A stretch of DNA of 64,000 bases from Beta vulgaris subsp. vulgaris. Lineage: Eukaryota > Streptophyta > Magnoliopsida > Caryophyllales > Amaranthaceae. Location: assembly GCF_026745355.1 (NCBI RefSeq), contig NC_079209.1:46758880-46822879 (forward strand). The letters run 5' to 3'. The position numbers and the translations under genes are program-made. Below, in pieces: positions 12,105 through 24,713 of the stretch (its first letter is position 1; every line of letters begins with the position of its first letter). The notes beneath the pieces are model-generated. The model was not told where the DNA came from. It did not search any database and was given only the letters and a program-made list of their open reading frames with translations.

Positions 12105-12640
12105 CATTTTAACCGAAACCAGAATTAGTAGAAGGAACCACACGGCAAACATTGTGGGATCATTTCCCTTTGACTCTTGGTTTCTTACAGATCCCGTCGG
12201 CTATATGCTGGTGGTATTCTGATTATGTGGAACTCGGCACGTGTCAATGTTCGCATTATCAGTCACAATCCCCAAGGAATCCATGCTTTGGTTGAGGTTA
12301 ATTCTAAAACTCCCTTTTTCATTTCTGCTATATATGCAAGTTTAAAATTCACTCGTAGGAAGTTACTTTGGGATGATTTATGTTATGCTGCTCTTAATTT
12401 TAACATGTCATGCCTTGTGATAGAAGATTTTAATGAAGTTATGCATGTTTCGAAATGAAAAATGGGGTGGGCATCGGATCAATAATCATAGGGCCAACCT
12501 TTTTAAACAAATTATTAATAATTGCAATTTACTTGATCGTGGTTTCAATAGTCCAAAGTTCACTTGGACAAAGAAGTTGAAGAATAATCCTATTTATGAG
12601 AGGCTAGACCGAGAGTTTGGGAACAGGTAATGGTTTGATG
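12105..12640 (+). pseudogene. LINE endonuclease domain fragment
   Basis: Conceptual translation across frames gives an APE-type endonuclease similar to plant L1 elements: IVGSFPFDSWF, then YAGGILIMWNS, then the FNEVMH region, then the NNCNLLDRGFNSPKFTW region. Frame changes occur near 12190 and 12450 and a stop follows at about 12630. In a live LINE this domain nicks the target DNA to prime reverse transcription; here it cannot be made as one protein. Confidence 0.75.
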
Positions 12641-13490
12641 CGTCTCCAAATTCTTGTACTTGGCATTTGACTAACTAGAATTACTTCGGACCATGCCCCA
12701 GCGTTGTGTTTGTTAGATGAGCCATCCCCGTCCTTAAGAAATAAACCCTTTTCGTTTCGAGCCAATGTAGCTCCAGGATCCGAGTTGTGAGGGGGTCATT
12801 CAAAAGGCTTGGGTTAGTGAGGACTTAGAAGTTTCCAAAAAGTTGTACAATGTTGGGGTTAATCTCACTAATTGGAACCATTTGGTTTTTGGGAATGTGT
12901 ATGCCTAGAAAAAACGTGTTTATGCACGCCTTAGTGGTATCCAAAATTACTTGCAGTTTAACCCATCTTCAATATATAACCTGAACCTTGAGGAGGAGCT
13001 ACAAAATGAGCTCATTTAGATTCTTCTTCAGGAAGAATGGTTATGGTTAGCAAATAGTAGGGTGAATTGGATTAACCATGGTGAGGAATACGACATTTTT
13101 ATCAAACGTCATTTCAGCGCGATTAGATGCTTAAGTGACAATAGTGGAAATCGAATCTCTGAACCCCAACCCCTCACTTCTCTCGTTAGAAATTTCTATG
13201 TCAATCAGTATACAACCGAAAAATGGATGTAGGATAGGGGTAAGGCAAGACCTAATTTCCATAAGTTCTCCCCTTTCAAATTATGAAATCAAATGGGCTC
13301 TTTTTTCAATGAAACTGCTTAAGGCCCCTGGCATCGATGGTTTTCATCCAATTTTCTTTCAAAAAGAATGGCATATTGTGGGGGAAGATATTTGCGATTG
13401 TATAACACAATGGTTCCGGGAGGGGGAGATTCCAGCGGACCTTGGTCATGCCCTTATTTGTCTCATCCCTAGAAACTATGTCTAGCAATC
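12641..13490 (+). pseudogene. LINE linker and start of reverse transcriptase
   Basis: The segment 13135-13485 contains KAPGIDGFHPIFFQKEW and ALICLIPR, the conserved opening blocks of L1-type reverse transcriptase. The preceding part is interrupted by several stops. Homology stops abruptly after LIPR, where foreign sequence starts. Confidence 0.75.
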
Positions 13491-13492
13491 AT

Positions 13493-14274
13493 GTCGGGTC
13501 GAGTCAAATTCACGTTGGCCTGTTTATATAAACGGGCCTACCTCTCCTGTTCCTAAACGTGTTAGACAAAAATCTAGGCTGAAAATCTCTAAGACTGCAC
13601 CTGCTCCTTCAAATAAGGACTCTCCTTTTGTCCTATTTGATGCATAGGAACAAGATCACAACTCACCTAAGGAACCAACTCCTCGATCCTCACCAAAAAT
13701 ACCAGTAACCCTCACTACCATTCCTTTCATCTCTTCCTTATCCTTCTTTGTTCCTTTCATTTTTGAACAGTTGAAGGTTGATATGAATGAACCAAACCCT
13801 TTCTCCTCTACATCTATTGACCTTCCACCACAACCACCTTTTCTTCCTTTCATTTACACCACTACTTCACCTTCTGTTTCTCTCAAAGGAACATCAAGAC
13901 CATCTCAAGAAAACACTCTAGTTCCTCCATCTAAACCACCAACTGACTCTGGTTCTAAAGGAAAGGAACAAGTTCCTTCAAATGATTTTGGTTGGGTCAA
14001 TGAAGTGTGTCTCCCTTCTCCACATATGATTAGATTCTACAATCACCTACACTGGAATCTTGATGATAAAATTGATAAGATGATGGGTCTCATGAAAGTC
14101 CTTAGTGTTACAATGATAGAACAACAAAAGAACATAGAGATGATGGCCCAAGCAATTAACACTTTGAAGCAGCAACTTGATGGACATCATGGAGAGGTGA
14201 AGACAAAGTTGGAAGAAGTAGTAGAGGAACGCAACTCCCTTCAATTCCTAATGTCTAGTTCTTTCTTCTCTTAA
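13493..14274 (+). pseudogene. Sirevirus-type 3' (envelope-like) ORF remnant, coiled coil
   Basis: The readable part (13771-14274, 167 aa) is Pro/Ser-rich and then forms a heptad-like helix region (about residues 90-160: DDKIDKMMGL, QAINTLKQQL, VKTKLEEVVEERN). An upstream in-frame part (from about 13493) is separated by a stop near 13645. A Pro-rich then coiled-coil ORF just before the 3' LTR is the position of the envelope-like ORF of Sireviruses. That identity is inferred from position; I see no signal peptide or membrane segment here. No function should be assumed. Confidence 0.45.
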
Positions 14275-15651
14275 AGGAACAGGAACTCTTAGCTTTTGTT
14301 TCTTTTTTTTTCTTATCTCCTTTTTCTCTTTTGTACTTTAATGGACCAAATGTTATAAATATAATGATGTTTGCTATCTTTGTCTTCGTTTGTGATTTGA
14401 GTGCATAATTTCTTACTTGGAATGACTAATATTATCTGATTGATGTTTGAGCAAGTCTATCCTTTGAAATTCTTAACTTAACCATTTTTTTTTGGTGCTT
14501 GTTAATGGTTTAATGGTCTTGTAAATATCAGTCTTCTCAAAATCACCAAGAGTTTTATCTTTTTAACGATCACAAAGGAGGAAAAGATACCGGGAACAAA
14601 CTAAGTTGAAAAAATGAAAAAAATGTAAAAATGAAAATTGTAAATCCTTACTCTACCTTAATTAAATTATTATTTTATCTTTTTCATTCTCTTATGTTAT
14701 TTGTTGTTTTCCTTAGTTTGTAACTTTGTTGTCATCATCAAAAAGGGGAAAATTATTGAACCCTAGTTTTAATGATGACAAAGGAACAACTATGCAAACT
14801 AAGTATTAGACTAACAAGTTGTTTAAGTGAATGAATTTCAAGGTATCAATGAAAGGAACAAAGAGAATATTAAGTCAATGAAGAAATCAAGTTTGGATTT
14901 TGAAGACTAAGTGAAGATGTTCAAAGATTTGATACTATGGAGAAGCATTGGAGCAAGAAGACCAATGCGAGGAGTTTTGCTTCTAGTTCCAATGTAATGG
15001 AACGGGTAAGAATGTTAAGAATCTGTGGCAATTTAAAATGAGAATGAGCGTTTGTTCCTTTGTAAGGAACAGACGAATTGGCGCTGTCACAATAAATTAA
15101 AGAAACTAACTATTAAAAGGAACTAGACTTAGGATAAAACAGTACAACGGTTTAGTTATGTATTTTGAGTAATTTATGTCTAGATTCTAGGTAGCCGTTT
15201 AATTTAAGTAAAAATCTGATTTTAAGGAAAATCTTTTTAAGGAAAGATTTCATTTTTATAAAGATAATAAATATCCTTTTCGGTTTTATGGAAAATATTT
15301 TTTAAAGATAATATTTTTGGTAAAAGAATTTTATTTTGGTTTTATTAATTAAAATACTTTTTAATTAAATCATATTTTAGAATTACTATTCCCCACGTTT
15401 ATCTCCCACATTTAACAGTGATCATGGAGATCATAGGTTTAAGGAGGAACATCATGAGATAATGGTTTTATCACTAACATATGTTTAAATCCCATGCTAC
15501 AAGTTATTACCGCTATAACTACTAGTGTCTAATTAAGTTCTATTTTGTGTCTAACATAGTGAATTAGTGAGTTTAACTAAGTAAAGTGTCAGTGCCTTCA
15601 TTCTCTCATAAAAGTCATATGTTCCTTGCCTTCTTTACTCTAATCCACTAA

Positions 15652-16509
<858 letters not shown>

Positions 16510-16949
16510 TAAGTTTATTTGATCAATTATATTTTGATTTTTGGGATAAGGGGACTTTGAGTGAAGTTTTGTAAGAGAGAAGCTTTGAGTGAAGCAAATT
16601 AAAGTAAGAAAACTTAAAGTGAAGTTGAGAGGAACATTTATTAAGGGAATAATTGTTCAGGAACTTGAGTTTAGGAACTCAAGGTGTGGCCCGTGAGTAG
16701 AATTAGGTTGTAACAAAGTTGTTTGGCCTAATTAGTGAAAGAGTTGACTAAATCCCTAGTGGTCGAGGTTGTTTCTTCTTGTTAGGCCCAAGAAGTTTTT
16801 CATCGTAAAAATCCCTTGTGTCAATTCCTTTAGCTTGTTCCTTTGTTTAAGTTTAAAATTACGCAAAAAGTTACCTTTATTTCTACACATACAATTCACC
16901 CCCTTGTATTATTCTTAGTGAAATAACATATATTAACTTGGTTGTTGCT

Positions 16950-17243
16950 TCGTAAATCCTGCATGCAATGCAAAAGAAAAAGGAAAACATGGGTGGTTTG
17001 CTTTGAAAGTTGACTTAGAAAATTCTTTGAGTGGGACTTTATTTGACATTGTCTATCCATTCACAATCTTGATTCCCACTCCATCTCTTTGATCACGAGT
17101 TGCATCAATAAAGCAAGCTCATCTGTGTTGGTTAATGGCAAAAAGACAGAAATCTTCCATCAGTCTAAAGGTCATAGGCAAGGTGACTCAATGTCCCCCT
17201 TTATCTTTAATATCTGTCTTGAGTTTCTTACTGGTCTTATAAA
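16950..17243 (+). pseudogene. LINE reverse transcriptase, middle fragment
   Basis: LINE homology resumes with ILHAMQKKK, then WFALKVDLENS (the RT block holding the first catalytic Asp, with one frameshift). It continues at 17100-17240 with GHRQGDSMSPFIF, the RLRQGDPLSP-type RT block. It ends where the hAT element begins. Confidence 0.75.
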
Positions 17244-18052
17244 CAGGGTCGTTCTAAACAATTTGGGGGCCCTGTGCTAATTTTAAAATTAGGCCCTAAT
17301 TTCCTTATAGATTTATACATATTGTGAAAAAATTACATATAGGATAACATGGTGATTACAAAAGAACAAAATTCACAATTTATGATTGAGCCAAATAAAA
17401 AAGAGAAACCTTAAAAAAAAATTATAGGAAAAAAGTAGTTTTTCTAAAAAAAAAACAAAAAAAAGAGAAGTAATGCTATCTCCTTTTCTCACCTTATCAA
17501 CAACGGTCATAGACAAACAAAAACTTATTATCCCAATAACTCCAATAATCAAACAATTTTAGGAAAATAAATAGATGAATATATAAAATTATGATATGTG
17601 CATGTTACATAAAAGTATGGGGAAAAAAATATATGTTTATAAGGAAGAAGATATGAACTATATGAAATAAGTATATTGGAAGGACAAATACCTTTTCTTT
17701 TCTTCTTTTATGTAGAATTATGATTTATACATGTTACATAAAAGAACACACATATGCTTATAAGGAAGAGAGATGACTTATATGAAATTAGTATATTGGA
17801 AAGAAGAAGGTAATAACCCAACCACAAAACCCAAATGAATTTTTAAAAGTAATAATGAAAAAAAAAAAAACTTTGTGAATTTTGCATAGAGTGGGATTCG
17901 AACTCATGACATAAAACAAATAGTCATGTAGCATTACCAACAAGCCAAAGCAAGTACTTTCTTTTATAAATGCAAGCAATAATATATGAGGCCCTGTTGA
18001 AATGGGGGCCCTGTGCGGTGGGGCTGTTTGCACAGCCCCATCACCGGCCCTG
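17244..18052. mobile_element. hAT-like element inserted in the LINE
   Basis: The ends are CAGGGTCG and CCGGCCCTG, an imperfect inverted repeat, within perfect 8-bp duplications CTTATAAA (17236-17243 and 18053-18060). Removing the element and one duplication restores continuity of the LINE reading frame region. An antisense tRNA-like block (B-box-like GAGTTCGAATCCC on the minus strand) lies at about 17889-17952. Confidence 0.8.
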
Positions 18053-18060
18053 CTTATAAA

Positions 18061-19140
18061 CCCATAAGGGGATAAGTTGTGGAGCCCCTTTTGGATAGGT
18101 AGAGATCGGGTCCCTATTTTCCACATACTCTTTGCGGATGATCTTCTTACTTTTTGGTAGGATTGATGGGACCACTTCTTTTAAGCTTAGAGACATCCTA
18201 AAGATTTTCAGTCTAGCCTCAGGCCAAAAGATAAATGAGGGTAAAAGTAGACTTATTTTCTCTCCTTATACTTCGGAGGAACATAAACAACTGTTTTAGG
18301 AGACTTTGAATGTCAAAGAAAGTGGAGAATTGGGATTATACCTAGGTCTTCCGCTTTCCCATAAGAGACCTGGCAAGAAAGATGTCTAGTTTGTCATAGA
18401 TAAAGTAAGGGAGAAACTAGCCATGTGGAAATCTAAGCTACTTTCTAGAGCAGGTAGACTTATTCTCATAATCTCAATCACGAATACCATTGCTTCTTAC
18501 TACATACAAGTCACCAAATTTACGAAATCGTGTCTTCTGGACTTAGATAGACTTTGTAACAATTTCCTTTTGGGGGGAAAGGGAAGGAAAAAAGAAAATT
18601 CATTTGGTCGGCCAGTCTCACACTTTCCTTCGTAAAGCAATGGGGGGTTAGGGATCAAAAGTCATGGTGACCTCAATTTAGCCCTATTGGCAAAACTAAG
18701 TTGGAAGATGACTGATGGTCCACAGAATTTAGCCAAGTAGTGCATTTTTTCTAAGTACAAGAATTGTAGATATTCCATTGCTTTTAAGGTAGGATCACAA
18801 ATTTGGAAGAATGTGGGGTTAGGCATGTCCATTCTTAGGCAGTGTAGGAAATGAAAATTGGGCAATGGGCTCTCAATAAATTTTTTTGAAAAGATGACTG
18901 GGTGGGTATTGGAATCTTAAGAAGATTTTATCAGTACCCTTTGCTTGAAAATGAACTGAATCTAACAGTTGGTGAGCTAATTGTTGACAACTATTGGAAC
19001 CTTGATAATCTTTCCTTAGATTTTCCCGAGTGCATTCTAGAAAGGATTTATGCCATGCCCATAGCTTATCACATGGATGACGCATCCTTTTATTTATTTG
19101 TGGATAGTGATAAATTCTACTTGTCTGAAGTATATAATTA
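18061..19140 (+). pseudogene. LINE reverse transcriptase catalytic and thumb fragment
   Basis: FADDLLTF at about 18131-18154 carries the FADD catalytic pair of reverse transcriptase. Then come SGQKINEGKS and LYLGLPLSHKRPGK, the typical block after FADD, and the 18423-18600 piece (WKSKLLSRAGR). Stops at several places (for example near 18166 and 18298) show decay. Confidence 0.75.
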
Positions 19141-19477
19141 GATGGTCAAGGATTGTATGGCTCAGAAAAGGGTGAGTGGTTATGGAAGCTTGATATTCCC
19201 TCTAAAATTTGTTTTTTCATGTGGCTTTTATGGTGGGATTTCTCCCTAGTTTTTCGCTTTTGCACCAAAGAAAAATCATCCTTTTCGCTCTTTGTCCCTT
19301 TGTACCTCTATAGTTGAGTCCTCGATGCATATTATTCGAGATTGTGATACAGCTTCAAGCATTTGGAATATTCCTTCCCTCAAAATTTTTGGAAATGTAG
19401 CAATATTAAGGAGTAGTTAAAGTTTTGTAGTAATAAGCAACATCTTAGTAATGGTTTGAGTTGGTCCCTCCTTTTCT

Positions 19478-20101
19478 ATGGTTTGTCTCGAGATTTGGAA
19501 AGACAGAATTCACTCATTTTTTGACAAACAACCTCATTCCCCGGCCCATGTCACGCTTGCCAAGGCTATAAACCTTGCTAAAGAATTTAGGGCCACTCAG
19601 TCATCCCCTATGCTAGATCCTTCGATTCGGCCCAGTAAATGGAGACCTTCTCCCCCTTCCTTTGTCCATATACATGTGGACGCTTCTTTTGTGAACATTG
19701 AAACCAAGTCAAGTTTGGCAGGAGTTATTAGAGATTGTTTCGGAAGTTGGCTCCACGGTTATTATTCTTTATCATATGTTATTGACCCATATCATGTAGA
19801 GTTATTGGCTTTACGACAGGGTTTCGAGATGGCAAAAGACAAGCAATTCACTCATATTGCTATTATTTCCGATTGTAAAATAGCAGCGGATACTATTAAT
19901 GGAAATTCGGAGCAGATTGATTTTTATAAGGATCTTATTATGGATTGTAGGGAGCTGCAGCACTACTTCCCGAAAACGAGCCTTACTTTCGCTAGACGGA
20001 AAGATAATCAAGTGGCGGATAGGATGGTTCAAGAATGTAGGCATGGTTTGGATAACCTTGGTGTAATTAGGCATTTTCCTACCTCCCTCCCCCCTCCCTA
20101 A
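19478..20101 (+). pseudogene. LINE RNase H domain
   Basis: An open 207-aa stretch whose centre reads as a plant L1 RNase H: HIHVDASF (first catalytic Asp), AGVIRDCFGSW, VELLALRQGFEMAK (catalytic Glu), IISDCKIAADTIN (Asp) and ARRKDNQVAD near the end. This domain removes RNA from RNA-DNA hybrids. It is the best-kept part of the LINE but is disconnected from a usable RT. Confidence 0.8.
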
Positions 20102-20264
20102 TTACTGTCAGAAACTACTTTCTGTAGATTGTAATCGGCTTTTTGCCATAACTCTTTAATTATGTTATGCTACCTTTGTTCACCAAACAAAAAGCGGATC
20201 AGATTTTTATAAATACTCTAAAAGCATGTTTAAATTTTTTAAACAACGTAAATTTGGTTGCTCA

Positions 20265-20603
20265 TCTATACAAATATATTAAAAGGCGTGCGTGAGAATG
20301 TATACACGCCACATGGCACCTCTATTAACTCCACTAGAATTGTGTAATGTGTACATAAGTCATGTCAATTAACAAAAGTAAAATTAGCTTGCTACAAGAT
20401 TTGAACACATGACCTCTTGCTATTATACATGACACAATTACCATCTCAACCAACTTTTAATCGTGCTTTAATTGTCCACATTATTGTATTTGTACCTTTT
20501 AAATGTTGAGTTTTCCTTAATGTATTTTAATGAGAATGGAAAAAATGCATATCAAGTTTGGAAAACAGTTCAACCTAGAGCAATGCCAGAAGCCAAATAC
20601 TAG
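20265..20603 (+). mobile_element. Possible Helitron B, head-to-tail with Helitron C
   Basis: It begins after host A with the same TCTATACAAATATATT terminus as the other family members, but the body differs. It reaches CTAG at 20600-20603, immediately followed by the 5' end of Helitron C. No clear 3' hairpin is visible, so its end is uncertain. An antisense tRNA-like block (B-box-like GTGTTCAAATC on the minus strand) lies at about 20398-20458. Confidence 0.45.
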
Positions 20604-20866
20604 TCTATACAAATATATTAAAAGGCGTACATAGACAAGAAATTGTGTCATGTGGTGCTCTCCCTAAGGAGTTTTAGTTCATGTAATCCATGTCAGTAAA
20701 AAAATTTAGAAATTGTATAGTATAGGGTTTGGTCCCGAGATCTCAAGTACATATACTAAAGTCTTAACCACTAGACTAAGTTGTATTTACTGTTATTATC
20801 ATAAAGTATTATATTAATAAATAAAATTTTTTCTTACCCGAGGCATAGCTCGAGCCTAATAACTAC
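20604..20866 (+). mobile_element. Small Helitron, family member C (263 bp)
   Basis: It is colinear with the element at 11666-11928 and the same length. It has the 5' TCTATACAAATATATT end, the hairpin CGAGGCATAGCTCG near 20840-20853 and a final CTAC in place of CTAG. The tRNA-like block inside is also conserved. The changed terminus suggests an older copy. Confidence 0.65.
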
Positions 20867-20889
20867 TTTTTATTTTAAATTATGCATAA

Positions 20890-21015
20890 TTTTTTTTTTA
20901 TCCATATGAGCCACAAAGGCGGTACAAAGTACAAAGAATGGGAGAGGGAATTCGAACCTGTGACTTATCGTTCACAGTACCTCAATCTTAACCACTAGGC
21001 CAAGACATCCTTGAT
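20890..21015 (-). mobile_element. Short tRNA-derived SINE
   Basis: On the minus strand it starts GGATGTCTTGGCC, with A box TAGTGGTTAAG and B box GGTTCGAATTC, then a short body and an A tail (the T-run at 20890-20899 on the plus strand). Flanking TGCATAA at 20883-20889 and 21016-21022 is a plausible 7-bp target duplication. Confidence 0.75.
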
Positions 21016-21022
21016 TGCATAA

Positions 21023-21626
21023 ATTACTCTATTATCATTGAATGTGGTGTATATTTGATGGATTATTGATTAGGCATTTAACTTCTCCTTGTGCACTTTA
21101 CTTTATCTATTTTACCATCTCTCTCATAAATATTGATTTTGGTGTGGCCCATCTTATGTTGATGGTTTTATGGTTGACTGGTGCACTAGGTGGGAATGAA
21201 ATATCAATGAATGACATCAGTGTTAACAAAGTATACACCATGACGTTCATGCACATCATGCGGTTAAAATATTTGATCAACAAACCACAGGACGAAGTAA
21301 ACTGCAAAGTATTTTTACACGCTTATGCGACGAAGCGTCGGAGAACCCTCTTCTTTATATCCGCGCATACGCTAAACAAATTTATGTTTGTTTTCCTATA
21401 AAATTTCTATGCACTTTCAGTAACGAACTATATATATTCGTCAGGAGGACAGGAGCTACATTTCATAATCCACATCAAAAACACAAGTACAACCCTGAAT
21501 ACAATTTTCGAGCCTTTAATTCCGTCTATATCAGACATCAAAATCCCTGGAACATTTAGTCTAAAATTTTATCAACAGCAGAAATAACCGTGCTTTCTTG
21601 CAACAAACTACAAAGACATACGATAC
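21023..21626. promoter_or_regulatory. 5' flank and presumed promoter of ACA copy 2
   Basis: No separate gene is seen. The last ~150 bp share blocks with the copy 3 flank (the 'ttcgagcctttaatt/gatt' and 'catacgatacatgtcga' areas), so the proximal promoter was duplicated with the gene. No individual regulatory site can be assigned. Confidence 0.35.
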
Positions 21627-24600
21627 ATGTCGAGCATCTTGCATGCGAATTTAGTTTGCATTGAGATTTTACTCAAAGTACCTGAAAACCTCAGTAAACC
21701 CAACAAAAGGTGGCAACGTGCTTTTGCTAGCATCTATTGTTCAAGAGCCCTACTTTCTCTTGCACCTAATAAGAAACACAATGAAGGTAAGTTGCCACAT
21801 TCTTATTCTTACACTATTCTTAACCTTGAACCACATCAACCTTCCTTGAATGTAGATCAACAATCTCTTAGCAAACTTACTAAACAAAAAGACCTCCAAC
21901 AACTTCAAGAATTCGGTGGAGTAGATTCCATTGCTATTGCTCTCAAGACAAATCTCGATAATGGTATTCATGGTGATGACCAAGAGCTTGTAAATCGCCA
22001 TGAATCATTTGGTACAAACACGTACAAAAAACCACCTTCACTAGGACTTTTTCATTTTGTGTGGGAAGCTTTCAAAGATTTCACCATCCTTATTCTTCTT
22101 TTTTGTGCTGCTCTTTCCCTTGGATTTGGGATCAAGCAGAAAGGTCCAAAAGAAGGATGGTATGATGGAGGAAGCATATTTGTGGCTGTTTTTCTTGTTA
22201 TTATTGTCTCTTCTCTAAGTAATTTTAAACAAAGTAAACAGTTTGAGAAGCTATCCAAACAAAGCAACAACATCAAGATAGAAGTTGTGAGGGATGGGCG
22301 GCCTCAACAAGTTTCAATATATGAGATTGTTGTTGGAGACGTCGTCTGCTTGAAAATCGGAGATCAAGTACCAGCTGATGGCTTGTTCATCGATGGGCAT
22401 TCGTTACAAATTGACGAGTCAAGCATGACGGGGGAGAGTGACCATGTGGGCATTGATAGAGCTCAACACCCATTCTTACTCTCAGGGACAAAGGTTGCAG
22501 ATGGTTACGGCAAGATGCTTGTGACATCAGTTGGAATGAACACAACTTGGGGTGAGATGATGGGTGCAGTGAGCCGCAACACAGATGAACAAACGCCACT
22601 ACAAGCTCGGCTTAACAAGCTAACTTCTTCTATAGGTAAGCTTGGTTTGGCGGTGGCTTTCCTTGTTCTTGTCGTATTATTGGTCCGATACTTCACAGGG
22701 CATACAACAGATGAAAGTGGCAACATAGAATTCAACGGGAGCAGAACCAGTGTTAACAATGTGCTCAACGCTGTCGTCAGAATCGTTGCTGCTGCAGTTA
22801 CGATTGTTGTGGTTGCAATCCCCGAAGGATTGCCACTGGCAGTCACCCTGACACTTGCTTATTCAATGAAAAGAATGATGGCTGATCAAGCCATGGTTCG
22901 TAAACTCTCAGCATGTGAGACAATGGGGTCGGCCACCGTCATTTGCACAGACAAAACAGGCACTCTCACCCAGAACCAGATGAAGGTGACCAACTTCTGG
23001 TTAGGCCAGAATCCGGTGGAACACAGTTCAGCCACTGAGATTGCTTCAGGTGTCCTTGCATGTATCCAAGAAGGTGTTGGGTTTAATACTACAGGTAGTG
23101 TCTACAAAGGTTCTTCTAGCTCTGATTATGAATTCTCAGGGAGCCCGACAGAGAAAGCTCTTCTTTCATGGGCAGTATTGGAGCTCAACATGGACATGCA
23201 GAAGCTGAACCAAGTTTGCACAATCCTTCATGTTGAAGCCTTCAATTCACAGAAAAAAAGAAGTGGCGTGTTAATCAAGAGAAATGAAGGGAATAATGTT
23301 CATGTACACTGGAAAGGTGCAGCAGAAATGATACTAGAAAAATGCTCTTGCTACTATGATGCGTCAGGAAATTTGAAGCCTATGGATGGTGATGCAAAGA
23401 AGAATTTTGAGCAAATAATTCAAAGCATGGCAGCTAGCAGCCTTCGATGCATCGCCTTTGCACACAAACAAGTAGCCCTAGAGGAAGGTGAAGCAATGGC
23501 TCAAGAAAAGCTCACTGACGACAATTTGGTTTTGCTTGGAATGGTGGGTCTCAAGGATCCATGTAGACCCGGGGTAAAGAAAGCCGTTCAAGATTGCCAA
23601 ACTGCTGGAGTAAACATCAAGATGATCACAGGAGACAATGTTTTCACTGCACGAGCGATAGCTGTTGAATGTGGGATCCTGCAAGCAGGTGACGACATCG
23701 ATAGTGCTGTTGTTGAAGGTCCAGAGTTTCGCAACTACACAGAACTAGAAAGGATAGAGAAAGTTGATAAAATACGGGTCATGGCTAGATCTTCTCCTTT
23801 TGATAAACTACTGATGGTGCAATGTCTCAAACAGAAAGGCCATGTGGTTGCAGTAACCGGTGATGGCACAAATGATGCACCAGCACTCAAAGAGGCAGAC
23901 ATCGGGCTTTCTATGGGGATACAAGGAACCGAAGTTGCCAAGGAGAGCTCTGATATTGTCATCATGGATGATAATTTTGCTTCAGTGGCAACCGTTCTAA
24001 ATTGGGGTAGATGTGTTTACAACAACATCCAAAAGTTCATCCAATTCCAGCTTACTGTAAATGTTGCTGCACTAACGATCAACTTTGTAGCAGCAGTTTC
24101 AGCAGGTGAGGTACCCTTAACCGCAGTTCAACTCTTGTGGGTCAACCTGATTATGGACACCTTAGGTGCTCTCGCTCTTGCAACAGAGAAACCAACAAAG
24201 GAATTGATGTACAAGGCACCTGTTGGAAGAACTGAGCCGCTTATTACCAACGTCATGTGGAGAAATTTGATGGCTCAAGCTCTATACCAAATAGCAATCC
24301 TCTTAACTTTACAGTTCAAGGGAGAATCAATCTTTGGCGTAGGGAGCAAAGTGAAGGACACCTTGCTATTTAATACCTTTGTGTTGTGCCAGGTGTTTAA
24401 TGAATTCAACGCAAGGAAACTAGAAAAGAAGAACATCTTTGAGGGGATACACAAGAACAAGCTATTTTTAGCCATCATTGGCATAACCATTATCCTTCAG
24501 GTGGTGATGGTTGAATTCCTCAAGAAATTCGCTAATACGGAGAGATTAAATTGGGGACAATGGGGTGCTTGTATTGGCATTGCAGTCGTATCGTGGCCCC

Positions 24601-24713
24601 TAGGGTGGCTCGTCAAGCTCATACCTGTGGCAGAAAAACCATTTTTCAGCTTCATAAAATGGCAGAACTCATGTTTCTGGAAGAAAAACCGGGTAGGATC
24701 ATTCACTGTATAG
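21627..24713 (+). CDS. Autoinhibited Ca2+-ATPase (ACA12/13-type), copy 2, intact
   Basis: A 1028-aa intronless type IIB Ca2+-ATPase, normal length for plant ACAs. The N-terminal ~50 residues are basic and aromatic (NKRWQRAFASIY), as in the calmodulin-binding autoinhibitory region. Motifs run in order: actuator TGES at 268-271, M4 PEGLP at 399-403, phosphorylated Asp442 in DKTGT, nucleotide-binding KGAAEM from 563, ITGD at 667-670 and TGDGTNDAP at 744-752, then M5-M10. It uses ATP to export cytosolic Ca2+. The lack of introns and the sequence style match Arabidopsis ACA12/ACA13, which are plasma-membrane pumps; location here is inferred. The start is the first ATG, conserved with copy 3. It differs from copy 3 at about 20 residues by my count. 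Confidence 0.95.
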   Translation: MSSILHANLVCIEILLKVPENLSKPNKRWQRAFASIYCSRALLSLAPNKKHNEGKLPHSYSYTILNLEPHQPSLNVDQQSLSKLTKQKDLQQLQEFGGVDSIAIALKTNLDNGIHGDDQELVNRHESFGTNTYKKPPSLGLFHFVWEAFKDFTILILLFCAALSLGFGIKQKGPKEGWYDGGSIFVAVFLVIIVSSLSNFKQSKQFEKLSKQSNNIKIEVVRDGRPQQVSIYEIVVGDVVCLKIGDQVPADGLFIDGHSLQIDESSMTGESDHVGIDRAQHPFLLSGTKVADGYGKMLVTSVGMNTTWGEMMGAVSRNTDEQTPLQARLNKLTSSIGKLGLAVAFLVLVVLLVRYFTGHTTDESGNIEFNGSRTSVNNVLNAVVRIVAAAVTIVVVAIPEGLPLAVTLTLAYSMKRMMADQAMVRKLSACETMGSATVICTDKTGTLTQNQMKVTNFWLGQNPVEHSSATEIASGVLACIQEGVGFNTTGSVYKGSSSSDYEFSGSPTEKALLSWAVLELNMDMQKLNQVCTILHVEAFNSQKKRSGVLIKRNEGNNVHVHWKGAAEMILEKCSCYYDASGNLKPMDGDAKKNFEQIIQSMAASSLRCIAFAHKQVALEEGEAMAQEKLTDDNLVLLGMVGLKDPCRPGVKKAVQDCQTAGVNIKMITGDNVFTARAIAVECGILQAGDDIDSAVVEGPEFRNYTELERIEKVDKIRVMARSSPFDKLLMVQCLKQKGHVVAVTGDGTNDAPALKEADIGLSMGIQGTEVAKESSDIVIMDDNFASVATVLNWGRCVYNNIQKFIQFQLTVNVAALTINFVAAVSAGEVPLTAVQLLWVNLIMDTLGALALATEKPTKELMYKAPVGRTEPLITNVMWRNLMAQALYQIAILLTLQFKGESIFGVGSKVKDTLLFNTFVLCQVFNEFNARKLEKKNIFEGIHKNKLFLAIIGITIILQVVMVEFLKKFANTERLNWGQWGACIGIAVVSWPLGWLVKLIPVAEKPFFSFIKWQNSCFWKKNRVGSFTV

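Noticed and set aside
20265..20866. Single larger Helitron spanning both family members B and C
   Set aside because: The full 5' terminus reappears at 20604 directly after CTAG and the downstream unit is exactly 263 bp like the copy at 11666, so two elements fit better.
22505..22846. Antisense 113-aa ORF conserved across all three ACA copies (also 5841-6182 and 60798-61139)
   Set aside because: Conservation follows from the sense coding sequence; no independent codon signal or known family.
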